Below the pieces are notes generated by a model. It saw nothing but the letters and a program-made list of their open reading frames with translations, was not told the origin of the DNA and did not search any database. This document shows, piece by piece, positions 54,127 through 63,211 of a DNA stretch of 64,000 nucleotides. The translations under genes were made by a program, and so were the position numbers. The first letter of the stretch is position 1. Each line of letters opens with the position of its first letter. This stretch comes from Gluconacetobacter asukensis (GTDB taxonomy: Bacteria > Pseudomonadota > Alphaproteobacteria > Acetobacterales > Acetobacteraceae): the NCBI RefSeq assembly GCF_014174375.1, contig NZ_JABEQE010000001.1:468084-532083 (forward strand). Reading direction: 5' to 3'.

Positions 54127-55509
54127 ATGCCGATCCTGCCCTATATCGTCGCCGCCACCTTCTTCATGGAGTATCTCGACTCCACCATCATCGCCACGGC
54201 CTTGCCGGCGATGGCGCGCAGCTTCCATGTCGGCCCCAACGAACTCAGCCTGGGCATGACGGCCTACATGCTGACACTGGCGGTCTTCATCCCCATCAGC
54301 GGCTGGATGGCCGACCGTTTCGGCTCGCGCACCATCTTCGCCACCGCCGTGTCCATCTTCACCGCCGCCTCGATCCTGTGCGGCTTCGCCGGCAGCGTGA
54401 ACATGTTCATCGCCGCCCGGGTGCTCCAGGGGCTTGGCGGCGCGATGATGGTGCCGGTCGGGCGCTTCATCGTCATGCGCAATACCGAGACCAGCCGCAT
54501 GATCCAGGCGGTCTCGACCATCACCTGGCCGGCGGTGGTGGCCCCGGTGGTGGGGCCGACGATCGGCGGCATGATCGTGACCTTCACAAGCTGGCGCTGG
54601 ATCTTCTTCATCAACCTGCCGCTGGGCCTGGCGGTGCTGGGCGTCATCTTCGCCGTGGTGCCGCAACAGTTCGGCGAGCGCCGCCCGCTGGACTGGGGCG
54701 GCTTCGTGCTGGGCGGCCTGGCGCTGACATCCATCCTGCTGGGCACGGAGCTGGCCAGCAACACCCGGGCCAGCCTCACCCTGGCCGCCCTGCTGTTCGG
54801 CGGCGGCCTGCTGCTGGCCATCGCCACCCTGCGCCACGCGGCGGCCAGCGCCCACCCGCTGCTCGATTTCGGGCTGATGCGCCACCCCACCTTCAGCGTC
54901 ACCATGTCGGCCGGCACGCTCTCGCGCCTGACGATCGACGCCATCCCCTATCTGGTGCCGCTGCTGCTCCAGATCGGCTTCGGCCTCACCGCCTTCCATG
55001 CCGGGTCGCTGATGCTGGCCTTCGCGCTGGGCAATCTGGGCATGAAGATGTTCACCACCCGCATCCTCCAGCATTTCGGCTTCCGCACCACGGCGGCCGT
55101 CAACGCGGCACTAGGGGCGCTGTTCGTGCTGCTGGCGGGCACCATGGTGCCCGCCACTCCGGTCACCATCCTGCTGCTGGTGCTGCTGGGCTGCGGCATC
55201 ACGCGCTCGATGCAGTACACGCTGCTGGCCACGCTGGGCTTCGCCGATATCGGCGGCCAGGAAAAGGGTGCCGCCAGCACGCTCCTCAGCGTCAACCAGC
55301 AGATGTGCATCGGCATGGCCGTCGCCTTCGCCGCCCTCACCCTGCGCCTGATCGCCACCCTGCGCGGCGAACACCCCGCGACCGACGCCTTCACCCAGAC
55401 CGACTTCCACTGGGCCTTCCTGGTCGCCGCCATCCCCCTGATCCTGTCGATCCCCGGCTACCTGCGCCTGGACCGAACCGCCGGCGCCGCCTTACGCCAG
55501 GCCTCCTGA
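54127..55509 (+). CDS. MFS transporter, DHA2 (EmrB/QacA-like) family
   Basis: The 460-residue product starts at the ATG at 54127 (MPILPYIVAATFFMEYLDSTIIATALP), where LDSTIIATALP is the DHA2 first-helix signature; an ATG 12 codons earlier overlaps the sigma gene's possible start and is less likely. About 14 hydrophobic segments are visible, with VLQGLGGAMMVPVGR and TSWRWIFFINLPLG. It probably exports drugs or metabolites. No direct link to the neighbouring signalling locus is evident beyond the shared divergent region. Confidence 0.9.
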   Translation: MPILPYIVAATFFMEYLDSTIIATALPAMARSFHVGPNELSLGMTAYMLTLAVFIPISGWMADRFGSRTIFATAVSIFTAASILCGFAGSVNMFIAARVLQGLGGAMMVPVGRFIVMRNTETSRMIQAVSTITWPAVVAPVVGPTIGGMIVTFTSWRWIFFINLPLGLAVLGVIFAVVPQQFGERRPLDWGGFVLGGLALTSILLGTELASNTRASLTLAALLFGGGLLLAIATLRHAAASAHPLLDFGLMRHPTFSVTMSAGTLSRLTIDAIPYLVPLLLQIGFGLTAFHAGSLMLAFALGNLGMKMFTTRILQHFGFRTTAAVNAALGALFVLLAGTMVPATPVTILLLVLLGCGITRSMQYTLLATLGFADIGGQEKGAASTLLSVNQQMCIGMAVAFAALTLRLIATLRGEHPATDAFTQTDFHWAFLVAAIPLILSIPGYLRLDRTAGAALRQAS

Positions 55510-55536
55510 ACCCCAGATAATCAGAAGTCAGTCCAA

Positions 55537-55671
55537 AAAATGAGTGCCGGAAACGTGGGCTGGTGAGCGAGAGTGCCGCGTAAGCGGCACGGCCGGCGTG
55601 TGTCCGCGAGCACCGGAGCACAGCGAACGCGCGTCGGATCGCCACCAGCGCGCGTTTACGGCACTCATTTT
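55537..55671. repeat. intergenic palindromic repeat R5 (135 bp)
   Basis: R5 lies between the convergent MFS and rhodanese genes. Its 19-base ends contain AAAATGAGTGCCGG and CGGCACTCATTTT, with one mismatch overall. It carries GTCGGATCGCCACCAGCGCGC but lacks 32 bases of the core. Its right end, TTTACGGCACTCATTTT, is imperfectly duplicated at once by TTTACGGCGCTAATTCT, which runs into the rhodanese stop codon. Confidence 0.85.
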
Positions 55672-55681
55672 GTTTACGGCG

Positions 55682-56101
55682 CTAATTCTGGCGCCAGGGC
55701 AGGCCGTCGGCTTTCCAGCCGGCCTTGGCACCACGATGCCCCTCCGCATCCAGCGGCCCCTCGAATCCGTTCGCCACGTTGAACACATGCGTGAACCCCG
55801 CCATCCGCGCCGCCATGGCGGCGGAGTGGCTGCGCGCGCCGGAACGGCAGATGAAATGGATCTCATGCTCCGGCGTCAGCCCCGCCGCCTGGAGCTGCTC
55901 CAGGAAGCGCGGATTCGGCTGGCCGGTCATCGCCTGCCACGAGACAGGGATCACCTGCTTGCCCACCGACGCCAGGTCGGGCAGGCCCACGAACATCCAT
56001 TCCGCATCGGTGCGGACATCGACCAGCTGCGCCTGCGGGCGATTGCCCAGCGCGTCCCAGGTTTCGGTGGGGGCTACGTCCTCGATCATCTTGTGTCCCA
56101 T
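55682..56101 (-). CDS. rhodanese-like domain protein
   Basis: The 139-residue protein starts at the ATG at 56101 (MGHKMIEDVAPTETWDAL). It is a single rhodanese domain with LVDVRTDAEW and the active-site loop Cys85-RSGARS, consistent with a sulfurtransferase. It is divergent from cysteine synthase with a 102-base gap, which suggests a shared role in sulfur handling. The natural acceptor is unknown. Confidence 0.9.
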   Translation of the reverse strand: MGHKMIEDVAPTETWDALGNRPQAQLVDVRTDAEWMFVGLPDLASVGKQVIPVSWQAMTGQPNPRFLEQLQAAGLTPEHEIHFICRSGARSHSAAMAARMAGFTHVFNVANGFEGPLDAEGHRGAKAGWKADGLPWRQN

Positions 56102-56203
56102 CGCAAGAATGCACATTGTGCGCCTGAACGGGCGCCCGGCCCCGGCCGGGCGCATTCCGGCGGCACCCAGCCGCCACGCACGTTGCGGAGAAGGTGCTGC
56201 GTT

Positions 56204-57232
56204 ATGGGCCAAAGTGCAAATCCCATCGGCTGGACAACCTCGTCCACCGACATGACTGCCGCGATCGGCCACACGCCGCTGATCCGCCTGCGCCGCGCGT
56301 CGGAGCTGACAGGGTGCGAGATCCTGGGCAAGGCGGAATTCATGAATCCCGGCGGCTCGGTCAAGGACCGCGCGGCGCTGGCGATCATCGACGACGCCGA
56401 GCGGCGCGGCGTGCTCAAGCCGGGCGGCACGGTGGTCGAGGGCACGGCGGGCAATACCGGAATCGGCCTCACGCTGGTCGCCAACGCGCGCGGCTACCGC
56501 TCGGTGATCGTGATGCCGGAGACCCAGAGCCAGGAGAAGATCGACTTCCTGCGCATGATCGGCGCCGACCTGCGCCTGGTGCCGGCCAAGCCGTTCCGCG
56601 ATCCGGGCAATTACGTCCACGTCTCCCGCCGCCTGGCCGAGGAAACGGGCGCGGTCTGGGCCAACCAGTTCGACAATCTCGCCAACCGCGAGGGCCACCG
56701 CGCCACCACCGGCCCCGAGATCTGGACCCAGACGGAAGGCAGGATCGACGCCTTCACCTGCTCCTGCGGCACCGGCGGCACGCTGGCCGGCATCGCCCTG
56801 GGCCTGGAGGATTCCGCCCGCGCCGAAGGCCGCGCCCGCCCCCGGATCGTGCTGGCCGACCCGGAAGGCTCGGCCCTGTACGGCTGGGTCAAATCCGGCG
56901 ACCTCAGCGTCAGCGGCAGTTCGATCACCGAGGGCATCGGCCAGTCGCGCGTCACCGGCAACCTGGAAGGCATCGCCATCGACGACGCCGAACGCATCCC
57001 CGACCCCGAGGCGCTGGAGCTGATCTACGAGCTGCTGATCCAGGAAGGCCTGTCGATCGGCGGCTCGTCGGGCATCAACGTGGCGGCCGCCATCCGCGTC
57101 GCGCGCAAGATGGGCCCCGGCCACACCATCGTCACCATCCTGTGCGACGGCGGCAGCCGCTACCAGTCCAAGCTCTTCAACCCGCCTTTCCTGCGCGAGA
57201 AGAACCTGCCCGTCCCCGCCTGGCTCACCTGA
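56204..57232 (+). CDS. cysK: cysteine synthase A (O-acetylserine sulfhydrylase)
   Basis: The 342-residue PLP enzyme has the binding lysine Lys54 in NPGGSVKDRAA, the substrate loop EGTAGNTGIG and the phosphate-binding loop CGTGGTLAG. The motif GEGIGQSRVTGN-type segment (TEGIGQSRVTGNLEG) and GLSIGGSSGINVAAA are typical of CysK. It makes cysteine from O-acetylserine and sulfide. A cystathionine beta-synthase-like or thiosulfate-using form is possible. The start at 56204 gives the family's normal length. Confidence 0.92.
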   Translation: MGQSANPIGWTTSSTDMTAAIGHTPLIRLRRASELTGCEILGKAEFMNPGGSVKDRAALAIIDDAERRGVLKPGGTVVEGTAGNTGIGLTLVANARGYRSVIVMPETQSQEKIDFLRMIGADLRLVPAKPFRDPGNYVHVSRRLAEETGAVWANQFDNLANREGHRATTGPEIWTQTEGRIDAFTCSCGTGGTLAGIALGLEDSARAEGRARPRIVLADPEGSALYGWVKSGDLSVSGSSITEGIGQSRVTGNLEGIAIDDAERIPDPEALELIYELLIQEGLSIGGSSGINVAAAIRVARKMGPGHTIVTILCDGGSRYQSKLFNPPFLREKNLPVPAWLT

Positions 57233-57237
57233 CAGCC

Positions 57238-57395
57238 TGAGCGAAAATGCGCGCTGACGGCGATCCGACGCGCGTCTCCTGTGCTTCGCGGCGGGCGGCC
57301 ATCAAGGCCGCTCCGCTCCGATGCTCGGAAACACACACCGGGCACGGCCCTGCGGGCCGCTCTCGCTCGGCAGGCCGACTTTTCAGACAGCCTCC
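57238..57395. repeat. intergenic palindromic repeat R6 (about 158 bp, reverse orientation)
   Basis: R6 follows the cysK stop codon and is the reverse complement of R4-like copies. Read on the minus strand it contains TTTCCGAGCATCGGAGCGG and GATGGCCGCC, then GACGCGCGTCGGATCGCC. Its ends pair less perfectly than those of the other copies (CAGCCTGAGCGAAAATG against CTTTTCAGACAGCCTCC), so limits are approximate. Confidence 0.78.
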
Positions 57396-57403
57396 AAGCC
57401 CGC

Positions 57404-57440
57404 CATAAAAAACCCCGCGACCGGCACGCCGGCGCGGGGT
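57404..57440 (-). terminator. rho-independent terminator of the MFS gene
   Basis: Read on the minus strand, a long GC stem (arms at 57412-57425 and 57428-57440 with one bulge) is followed directly by a run of six T. It lies 27 bases past the MFS stop at 57468 and is the clearest intrinsic terminator in the window. Confidence 0.85.
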
Positions 57441-57467
57441 ACCCGCCAATCCACAGGCAGCCTTTCA

Positions 57468-58745
57468 CTACGGCACCGGCTCGGCCGCATCCTTCCCTTC
57501 GGCCACGGCCGGCACCGCATCCGGGCGCGACGTATCGCCCATCAGCAGTGCCACCAGAATCACGCAGACCAGCCCCGCCCCCGCCAGGATCAGGAAAGCC
57601 AGCGAGGCCGAGCGGTCGGCCACCGTGCCGGCCAGCGTGGTCGAGAAGCTGGCCCCCGCCCCCATGGCCAGCCCCAGAATGCCCATGCACATGTTGAACC
57701 GGCCGCTGATGCGCGTCAGGTCGGCGGCCACCAGCGGCATCATCACCCCGAACGATGACGAGCTGATCCCGTCCAGCAGCTGGATCGCGACGATCAGATA
57801 GGGGTTGGTCGTCGTCGCCAGCAGGGCGGCCCGCAATGGCAGGGCGGCAAAGGTCACCAGCATCACCGGCCGCCGCCCGATCGTTTCCGCCAGCCGCCCG
57901 ATGACCGGCGACAGCGCCGCGCCGACCAACTGCGGCAGCAGGATGCAGGCCGCGATCACGATCTCGGCAATATTGCCCGCATCCTTCGTCACCTGCCCCG
58001 CCGCCAGCGACAGGATACCCGCCGCCGACAGGTGGAAGAAGGCAACGCAGATCGCAAAGGCGAACAGCCGCCGGTCGCGCAGCAATTCCCACATCGCCCC
58101 CTTGGTGCGGGGCGGCCGCTCGCCCTCGGCCACGGCAGCGGTGTTGATCGAGGCCGGGGCTTCGACCGGCTCGATCATCATCAGCGCCATCAGCCCCGGC
58201 ATCGCCAGCGCGGCACCGAGGAAGAACGTGGCCTGGGGCGACACCCAATAGCCCACCGCCCCCATCAGCCCCGAGCCGATGGCATTGCCGATGGACGCAA
58301 AACTGGCATTGCGGCCGAATCGCTCGCCCAGCAGCCCCTTGCCGTCATCGGGCAGGCGCAGCACCTGCGCCGCCACCACCGCCAGGGTGATGGCACCGAT
58401 CGCCGGCGTCAGCGTGCAGCTCGCCAGCCCGTGCAGAACCTCCGCCAGGGCGACGGGCATCTGCTGCGGGAAGATGGCCAGCAGCAGGCACGAAAAGATC
58501 ACGGCGAGAATCGACAGCGCCGCCACGCGATGCTTGTCGCGCAGCCGGTCGACCAGCATCCCGGCCGGAACCTGGCTGACCATGGCGGTGACCGACCCGA
58601 TGCTCAGGACGTAGCCGATCTGGCCCTGCGTCCAGTGGGCGCCGGTCAGATACACCGCGATGAACGAGCCGAAAGAAGCCTGCAGATTTCCGACGAAGAA
58701 ATTGAGCAAATCCAGCCCGCGCTGGCTGTTCCTGGGCAGTTTCAC
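57468..58745 (-). CDS. MFS transporter
   Basis: The 425-residue protein most likely starts at the GTG at 58745 (VKLPRNSQRGLDLLNFFVGNLQ); a longer frame adds 35 Arg/Gly-rich residues without membrane character. It has about 12 membrane segments, an MFS motif GMLVDRLRDKHRVAAL after TM2 and a counterpart GRLAETIGRRPVML. The subgroup is unclear; proteins of this type often act as exporters of toxic compounds. It lies 37 bases after the PRC-barrel gene on the same strand. Confidence 0.85.
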   Translation of the reverse strand: MKLPRNSQRGLDLLNFFVGNLQASFGSFIAVYLTGAHWTQGQIGYVLSIGSVTAMVSQVPAGMLVDRLRDKHRVAALSILAVIFSCLLLAIFPQQMPVALAEVLHGLASCTLTPAIGAITLAVVAAQVLRLPDDGKGLLGERFGRNASFASIGNAIGSGLMGAVGYWVSPQATFFLGAALAMPGLMALMMIEPVEAPASINTAAVAEGERPPRTKGAMWELLRDRRLFAFAICVAFFHLSAAGILSLAAGQVTKDAGNIAEIVIAACILLPQLVGAALSPVIGRLAETIGRRPVMLVTFAALPLRAALLATTTNPYLIVAIQLLDGISSSSFGVMMPLVAADLTRISGRFNMCMGILGLAMGAGASFSTTLAGTVADRSASLAFLILAGAGLVCVILVALLMGDTSRPDAVPAVAEGKDAAEPVP

Positions 58746-58782
58746 GCAGGGCCGTCCCCGCGCTGTCCCTTGTCGCGCCGCC

Positions 58783-59571
58783 TCATCGCGCCATGAACCC
58801 CGACCGGCCGGCAGCGGCATGCCCCGCGGGCGGCCCGTCTCCCCCGCCACCCGGCGCGGGGGGCACCAGCGGCGGCGGCGCGGGCTGGGGTTCGACCGAT
58901 AGCGGCCCAGGCTCGGCCTCGGCGGGGGCCACCACCGGGGCCACGGGTGCCGCCGCCGGCGGCGCCGGCACCACGGGCGCGGGCGGCGGGGCCTGAACCA
59001 CCGTCACATCCATCGAGGTCGGGTCATAGGCCGGGGCCGAACGGACCCCCGCCCCGTCGATGCGCAGCTTGACCGGGCTCTTCTCCGTCAGCCCGCCCAT
59101 CACGAACGCATCCCACGCAATGGCGATGCGCCGGTTGCCCACCCCCAGAAAACCGCCGACATCCACCACCACGGCCGCCGGACGCCCCTCCTGGTCCAGC
59201 AGCACGTCGATCACCTGCCCCACATGGCTGCCATCGGGCGCCACCACGTCGCGGTCGATCAGGCTGCCCAGCCGGTGCGCGGCGGTGGCCGGCGCGGCAT
59301 GGCCATGCCCGGTCTGCGCCGGCGGCGGCGCGGCCAGCACGACCGGCGGCGGCGCCGTCAGCTCCGGCAGGTCGCCCGTCGGCATGTCCCGCGCGGGATT
59401 GCCGAGAAAAGGCACTCCCGGCCCGCCATCCGGGCCAGGCACCACCGGGTCGGCCGCGCGAACGGCACCGGCCGACAGGACAAGAAGGGCCGACAGCGCA
59501 CCGAACAGGACCGCCGGGCGTACGAAACGGCCGGGCGTACGCGCGACCGGGGACAGGGTGGAATGTTCCAT
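58783..59571 (-). CDS. secreted PRC-barrel domain protein with Pro/Ala-rich tail
   Basis: The 262-residue protein starts at the ATG at 59571 and has a signal peptide (FVRPAVLFGALSALLVLSAGAVRAA). A Pro-rich linker is followed by a PRC-barrel at about 98-175 (LGSLIDRDVVAPDGSHVGQV, then LDQEGRPAAVVVDVGGFLGVG). The C-terminus (about 190-255) is low complexity, made of Pro, Ala and Val. PRC-barrel proteins bind partners or RNA; exported ones in alphaproteobacteria are poorly characterised. It is divergent from the two-component genes and may be one of their targets (inference). Confidence 0.82.
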   Translation of the reverse strand: MEHSTLSPVARTPGRFVRPAVLFGALSALLVLSAGAVRAADPVVPGPDGGPGVPFLGNPARDMPTGDLPELTAPPPVVLAAPPPAQTGHGHAAPATAAHRLGSLIDRDVVAPDGSHVGQVIDVLLDQEGRPAAVVVDVGGFLGVGNRRIAIAWDAFVMGGLTEKSPVKLRIDGAGVRSAPAYDPTSMDVTVVQAPPPAPVVPAPPAAAPVAPVVAPAEAEPGPLSVEPQPAPPPLVPPAPGGGGDGPPAGHAAAGRSGFMAR

Positions 59572-59721
59572 TCCCAATCCTGTGCATGAACCGGGCGCTC
59601 CTGTCACAGGCTTCCAGCGGGTCCATCGCGTTTTTTTTCCGGCCCCGCCCCTTCCGGGCCCCGATTGCAACCGAATGAAACACCGGCTGCACGGCACGAA
59701 AAAGCGCGGTAGAATGAAGGC

Positions 59722-60444
59722 ATGGAGCCCCTGCCTCATATTCTGGTCGTCGACGACGACCGCGAAATCCGCGATCTTCTCGCCCGTTTCCTCGAACGCA
59801 ACATGTTCCGCGTCACCACGGCGCGCGACGGGCGCGAGACCCGCAAGGCGTGGCAGGCCGGCCATTACCAGATCGTGGTGCTGGACCTGATGCTGCCCGG
59901 CGAAACCGGTCTGGAACTCGCCCGCTGGCTGCGCGAGCAGGCCAATGTGCCCATCATCATGCTGACGGCGATGGGCGAGGAGACCGACCGCATCATCGGC
60001 CTGGAAATGGGCGCCGACGATTACCTGCCCAAACCCTTCAACCCGCGCGAACTGCTGGCGCGAATCCGCGCCATCCTGCGCCGGACCAGCGAGGCCGCCA
60101 CCCTGCGCGGCGCCGGCGGCCCGTCCCAGTGCCTGCATTTCTCGGGCTGGACGCTGGACGCCACGCGGCGGCGGCTGCTCAACCCCGACGGCACCGAGGT
60201 GGCGCTGACGGGCGGCGAATACGACCTGCTGACGGCATTGCTCGACCGCGCCAACCGGGTGCTGACCCGCGACATGCTGTTCGACCTGCTGCGCGGCCGC
60301 CAGGCCGGCCCCTTCGACCGCGCGATCGACGTCGCCATCAGCCGCCTGCGCCGCAAGCTGGAAGATAACGGCCGCAACGCCCAGCTCATCAAGACCGTCC
60401 GCGGCGGCGGCTACGTGCTGGCATCCGATGTCGAACGAAGCTGA
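59722..60444 (+). CDS. OmpR-family response regulator
   Basis: The 240-residue protein has a receiver domain with acidic residues Asp11-Asp13, phospho-acceptor Asp55 in VVLDLMLPG and Lys in DDYLPKPFNPRELLARI, then a winged helix DNA-binding domain with LTGGEYDLLTALLDRANRVLTRDML and the wing DVAISRLRRKLEDNG. It forms a two-gene operon with the histidine kinase 13 bases downstream and is divergent from the PRC-barrel gene. Confidence 0.94.
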   Translation: MEPLPHILVVDDDREIRDLLARFLERNMFRVTTARDGRETRKAWQAGHYQIVVLDLMLPGETGLELARWLREQANVPIIMLTAMGEETDRIIGLEMGADDYLPKPFNPRELLARIRAILRRTSEAATLRGAGGPSQCLHFSGWTLDATRRRLLNPDGTEVALTGGEYDLLTALLDRANRVLTRDMLFDLLRGRQAGPFDRAIDVAISRLRRKLEDNGRNAQLIKTVRGGGYVLASDVERS

Positions 60445-60457
60445 AGACCGACGCTGA

Positions 60458-61924
60458 ATGAACGCCGCCGATTCGGGCCCGGCCACCCGCACGCCCCGCC
60501 TGCCCCGCCGCGTGCTCCGCTGGTTCTGGCCCCGCTCGCTGGCCGCCCGTACCAGCCTGCTGCTGATCGTCGGCCTCGGGATCATCGAGGCCATCGGGCT
60601 GACCGTCCACGCGCTGGACCGCATCGATTTCGACCGCCGCATGATCCAGCAGGAAAGCCAGAATCATGTCGGCATGATCTATCGCTCGATCGTCGAGACC
60701 CAGCCGCAGGACCGCGAGGCCGAACTCGAGGCCCTGCACCCGCCCGCGACCTTCCACATCGCCCTCACCCCCGGCCCCGACCCCGACATGGTCGAACAGA
60801 CGGCCGACGACCCGATGGCCCATATGCATATGGGCCAGCCCCCCTTCGGGCATGAGCCCTTCGACCGGCCGCCCTTCGCCCGCTCGCCCCAGGGCCAGCC
60901 GCCGCTGCCGCCCCACCTGCGGCCGCGCCAGATCCTGTTCAGCATGCCGCACGGCTCGCCCCGGCGGGCGGTGGCGTTCCTGCTGCCCGACGAGACACGG
61001 TGGCTGACGATCCGCTACACCCTGCCGGCGCCCAATCCGTTCCGCTCCCCCACCTTCCCCACCGCCTTCGCGCTGATGACGGTGGCCGGCGGCGTGCTGA
61101 TCGTCTGGGGCGTGCGGCGGCTGGTCGCGCCCGTCGGCACCCTGGCGGCAGCGGCCGAGGCCCTGGGCCGCGACGTCAACGCCCCGCCGATGTCCGAGGA
61201 CGGCCCGCTGGAAATCGCCCGCGCGGCGCAGGCCTTCAACACCATGGCCAACCGCATCAGGCGCTTCCTGACCGACCGCACCCTGATGCTGACGGCCATC
61301 GGCCACGATCTGCGCACCCCCATCACCCGCCTGAAGCTGCGGGCCGAATTCGTCGAGGACGACGAACTGCGCGGCAAGTTCCTGGCCGACCTGGACGAGC
61401 TTGAGGCCATGGTCTCCGCCACCCTGGCCTTCGGGCGCGACACCTCGCGCCGCGAACCCATGGGCCGGCTGGACCTGACCGCCCTGCTCCAGACCATCCT
61501 GGACGAAGCCGCGGAAACCCACCCCGACCAGGCCGACGCGATCGGCTTCGCCGCCCCCCCGCCGGCGGTGACGATCGAGGCCCGCCCGGTGGCGCTGAAA
61601 CGCGCGCTGAACAACCTGATCCAGAACGCCATCCTCTATGGCGGCGGCGCCCAGGTCACGCTGGAAACGCCGCTGCCGGAAAACGAGGGCGAAAGGCTGG
61701 TCACGGTCCTGATCGAGGATAACGGTCCCGGCCTCCCCCCCGAGGACCTCAACCGGATGTTCGAACCCTTCGTTCGCGCCGAAATCAGCCGCAACCGCGA
61801 AACCGGCGGCACCGGCCTCGGCCTGGCCATCGCCCGCAACATCATCTGGGGCCTCGGCGGCGACATCCGCCTGGGCAACCGCACGCCCCACGGGCTACGC
61901 GCCACCGTCACCCTGGTCTGCTAA
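60458..61924 (+). CDS. EnvZ-like sensor histidine kinase with His/Met/Pro-rich sensor
   Basis: The 488-residue protein has TM1 at about 33-52, a periplasmic domain to about 200, TM2 at about 203-219, a HAMP region, and a kinase core with His283 in IGHDLRTPITRLKL and ATP-binding boxes including NNLIQNAILYGGG and EDNGPGLPPEDLNRMFEPF then GGTGLGLAIARNI. The periplasmic part at 119-155 is unusually rich in Met, His and Pro (PMAHMHMGQPPFGHEPF), which resembles metal-binding stretches. Copper or another metal is a possible signal, but this is inference. Confidence 0.92.
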   Translation: MNAADSGPATRTPRLPRRVLRWFWPRSLAARTSLLLIVGLGIIEAIGLTVHALDRIDFDRRMIQQESQNHVGMIYRSIVETQPQDREAELEALHPPATFHIALTPGPDPDMVEQTADDPMAHMHMGQPPFGHEPFDRPPFARSPQGQPPLPPHLRPRQILFSMPHGSPRRAVAFLLPDETRWLTIRYTLPAPNPFRSPTFPTAFALMTVAGGVLIVWGVRRLVAPVGTLAAAAEALGRDVNAPPMSEDGPLEIARAAQAFNTMANRIRRFLTDRTLMLTAIGHDLRTPITRLKLRAEFVEDDELRGKFLADLDELEAMVSATLAFGRDTSRREPMGRLDLTALLQTILDEAAETHPDQADAIGFAAPPPAVTIEARPVALKRALNNLIQNAILYGGGAQVTLETPLPENEGERLVTVLIEDNGPGLPPEDLNRMFEPFVRAEISRNRETGGTGLGLAIARNIIWGLGGDIRLGNRTPHGLRATVTLVC

Positions 61925-62039
61925 CGCGCCTGGAAATGCGCGCTGATGGCTTTGGCGGGAAAGTGGAATGTCAGGTCTGTTGGAAAAGATAGAGAACCCG
62001 TCCTTTCCCTGGTGACCCCTATCGGATCATTCATCCGTG

Positions 62040-62936
62040 TCAGTCGCGCGATATGGACAGGCCCGCGAGAAGCGGCGCGTACGCGGCGAGCCTGCGGGAT
62101 ACGAACGCGGTGAAGAGCCGCACGCGCTTCGTCTTGCGTGTCTCTCCCTGCGTGAGAAACCAGAGCGTTCCATGCCTGTGCAGGTCGGTGCCCGGCACCC
62201 TCGCCAGCAGGGGGTCGGCATCGCCGACGAAGCACGGCAGTTTCGTCATCCCGATCCCTTGCCGCGTTGCGACGATCTGCGCCTCAGCGTCCGGGGTCCT
62301 GAACGGAACCCCTGTCGTGTGAACCTCTCCTCCGCGGGCCCAGCCCGGAAGTCCATTATTGTTTATGACGATCCAGCGGACAGGATCGGCCACACCGGCA
62401 CGCCACGCGGTCAGGCGATCGCGCGACATATAGATGCCGCTGGACAATTCGGGGCCTGGCAGGCCGTGAAGATTGGGCGGCAGTGTTTCCCGGTCCAGCA
62501 CGATACGGATCGCGACGTCGGCTTCCCGGTTCGTCAGATTCGCGACCGCGCCGCTCGGCAGGATCTCCATCTCGATGTCCGGATGCATGCGGGCAAAATC
62601 AGCAAGATCCGGCATAAGCAGATGTGTCGCGAGGAACGGCGGCAGCGTCACGCGCAAAAGCCCGCGCACGCTCTGGTCGCGACCGAAAACGCGCGTCTCC
62701 AGCTGGCGCGACGACGCTTCCATCTGGTTCGCGAACTCAAGGATCTCCTCGCCCGCTGCCGTCAGGCGATAGCCCGCAGGCAGCTTTTCGAACATGTGCG
62801 TCCCGAGCTGCTCTTCAAGCTGAGCGATCCGCCGCAGCACGGTTGAATGGTTTACCCCCAGATGCCCGGCGGCAGCCCGCACCGAGCCGCCGCGCGCGAC
62901 GGCAAGGAAGTAGCGAACATCGTCCCAATCGATCAT
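62040..62936 (-). CDS. LysR-family transcriptional regulator
   Basis: The 298-residue product starts at the ATG at 62936 (MIDWDDVRYFLAVARGGSV); an upstream extension to 63047 is rejected. The winged helix-turn-helix covers residues about 1-60 (RAAAGHLGVNHSTVLRRIAQLE), followed by a substrate-binding domain. This N-terminus type (WDDVRYFLAVA) is common in LysR proteins that control a divergent oxidoreductase. It is divergent from the SDR gene at 63212 and probably regulates it. Confidence 0.9.
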   Translation of the reverse strand: MIDWDDVRYFLAVARGGSVRAAAGHLGVNHSTVLRRIAQLEEQLGTHMFEKLPAGYRLTAAGEEILEFANQMEASSRQLETRVFGRDQSVRGLLRVTLPPFLATHLLMPDLADFARMHPDIEMEILPSGAVANLTNREADVAIRIVLDRETLPPNLHGLPGPELSSGIYMSRDRLTAWRAGVADPVRWIVINNNGLPGWARGGEVHTTGVPFRTPDAEAQIVATRQGIGMTKLPCFVGDADPLLARVPGTDLHRHGTLWFLTQGETRKTKRVRLFTAFVSRRLAAYAPLLAGLSISRD

Positions 62937-63211
62937 GGTGCACTCCGGCACCGCACGGTGCGCCTTCCAAAGCCCATATCCGCCGCATCGTGCGCCATGA
63001 CGCGCCGTCATCATAGCGTATGGCGACGAATTTTCTCCGGCTTTCAAACGGCGATGACTGATCGTCCGAAGGCCGTCAATCGTTCAGCCGGTTCGATTTC
63101 GCACCACCGATGTGCGCGCTTTCACACTCAACGCCTGACGCCGCCAGACCTATGTCGAAGGTCTCGGGGATCTCCCCGAACGATCGAAAACGGAGCCTGA
63201 AGGGAAAGATC

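Noticed and set aside
26389..57395. Repeats R1-R6 as insertion sequences or a CRISPR array
   Set aside because: They contain no transposase, are scattered singly between genes, and lack short regular spacers. Non-autonomous REP- or MITE-like elements fit better.
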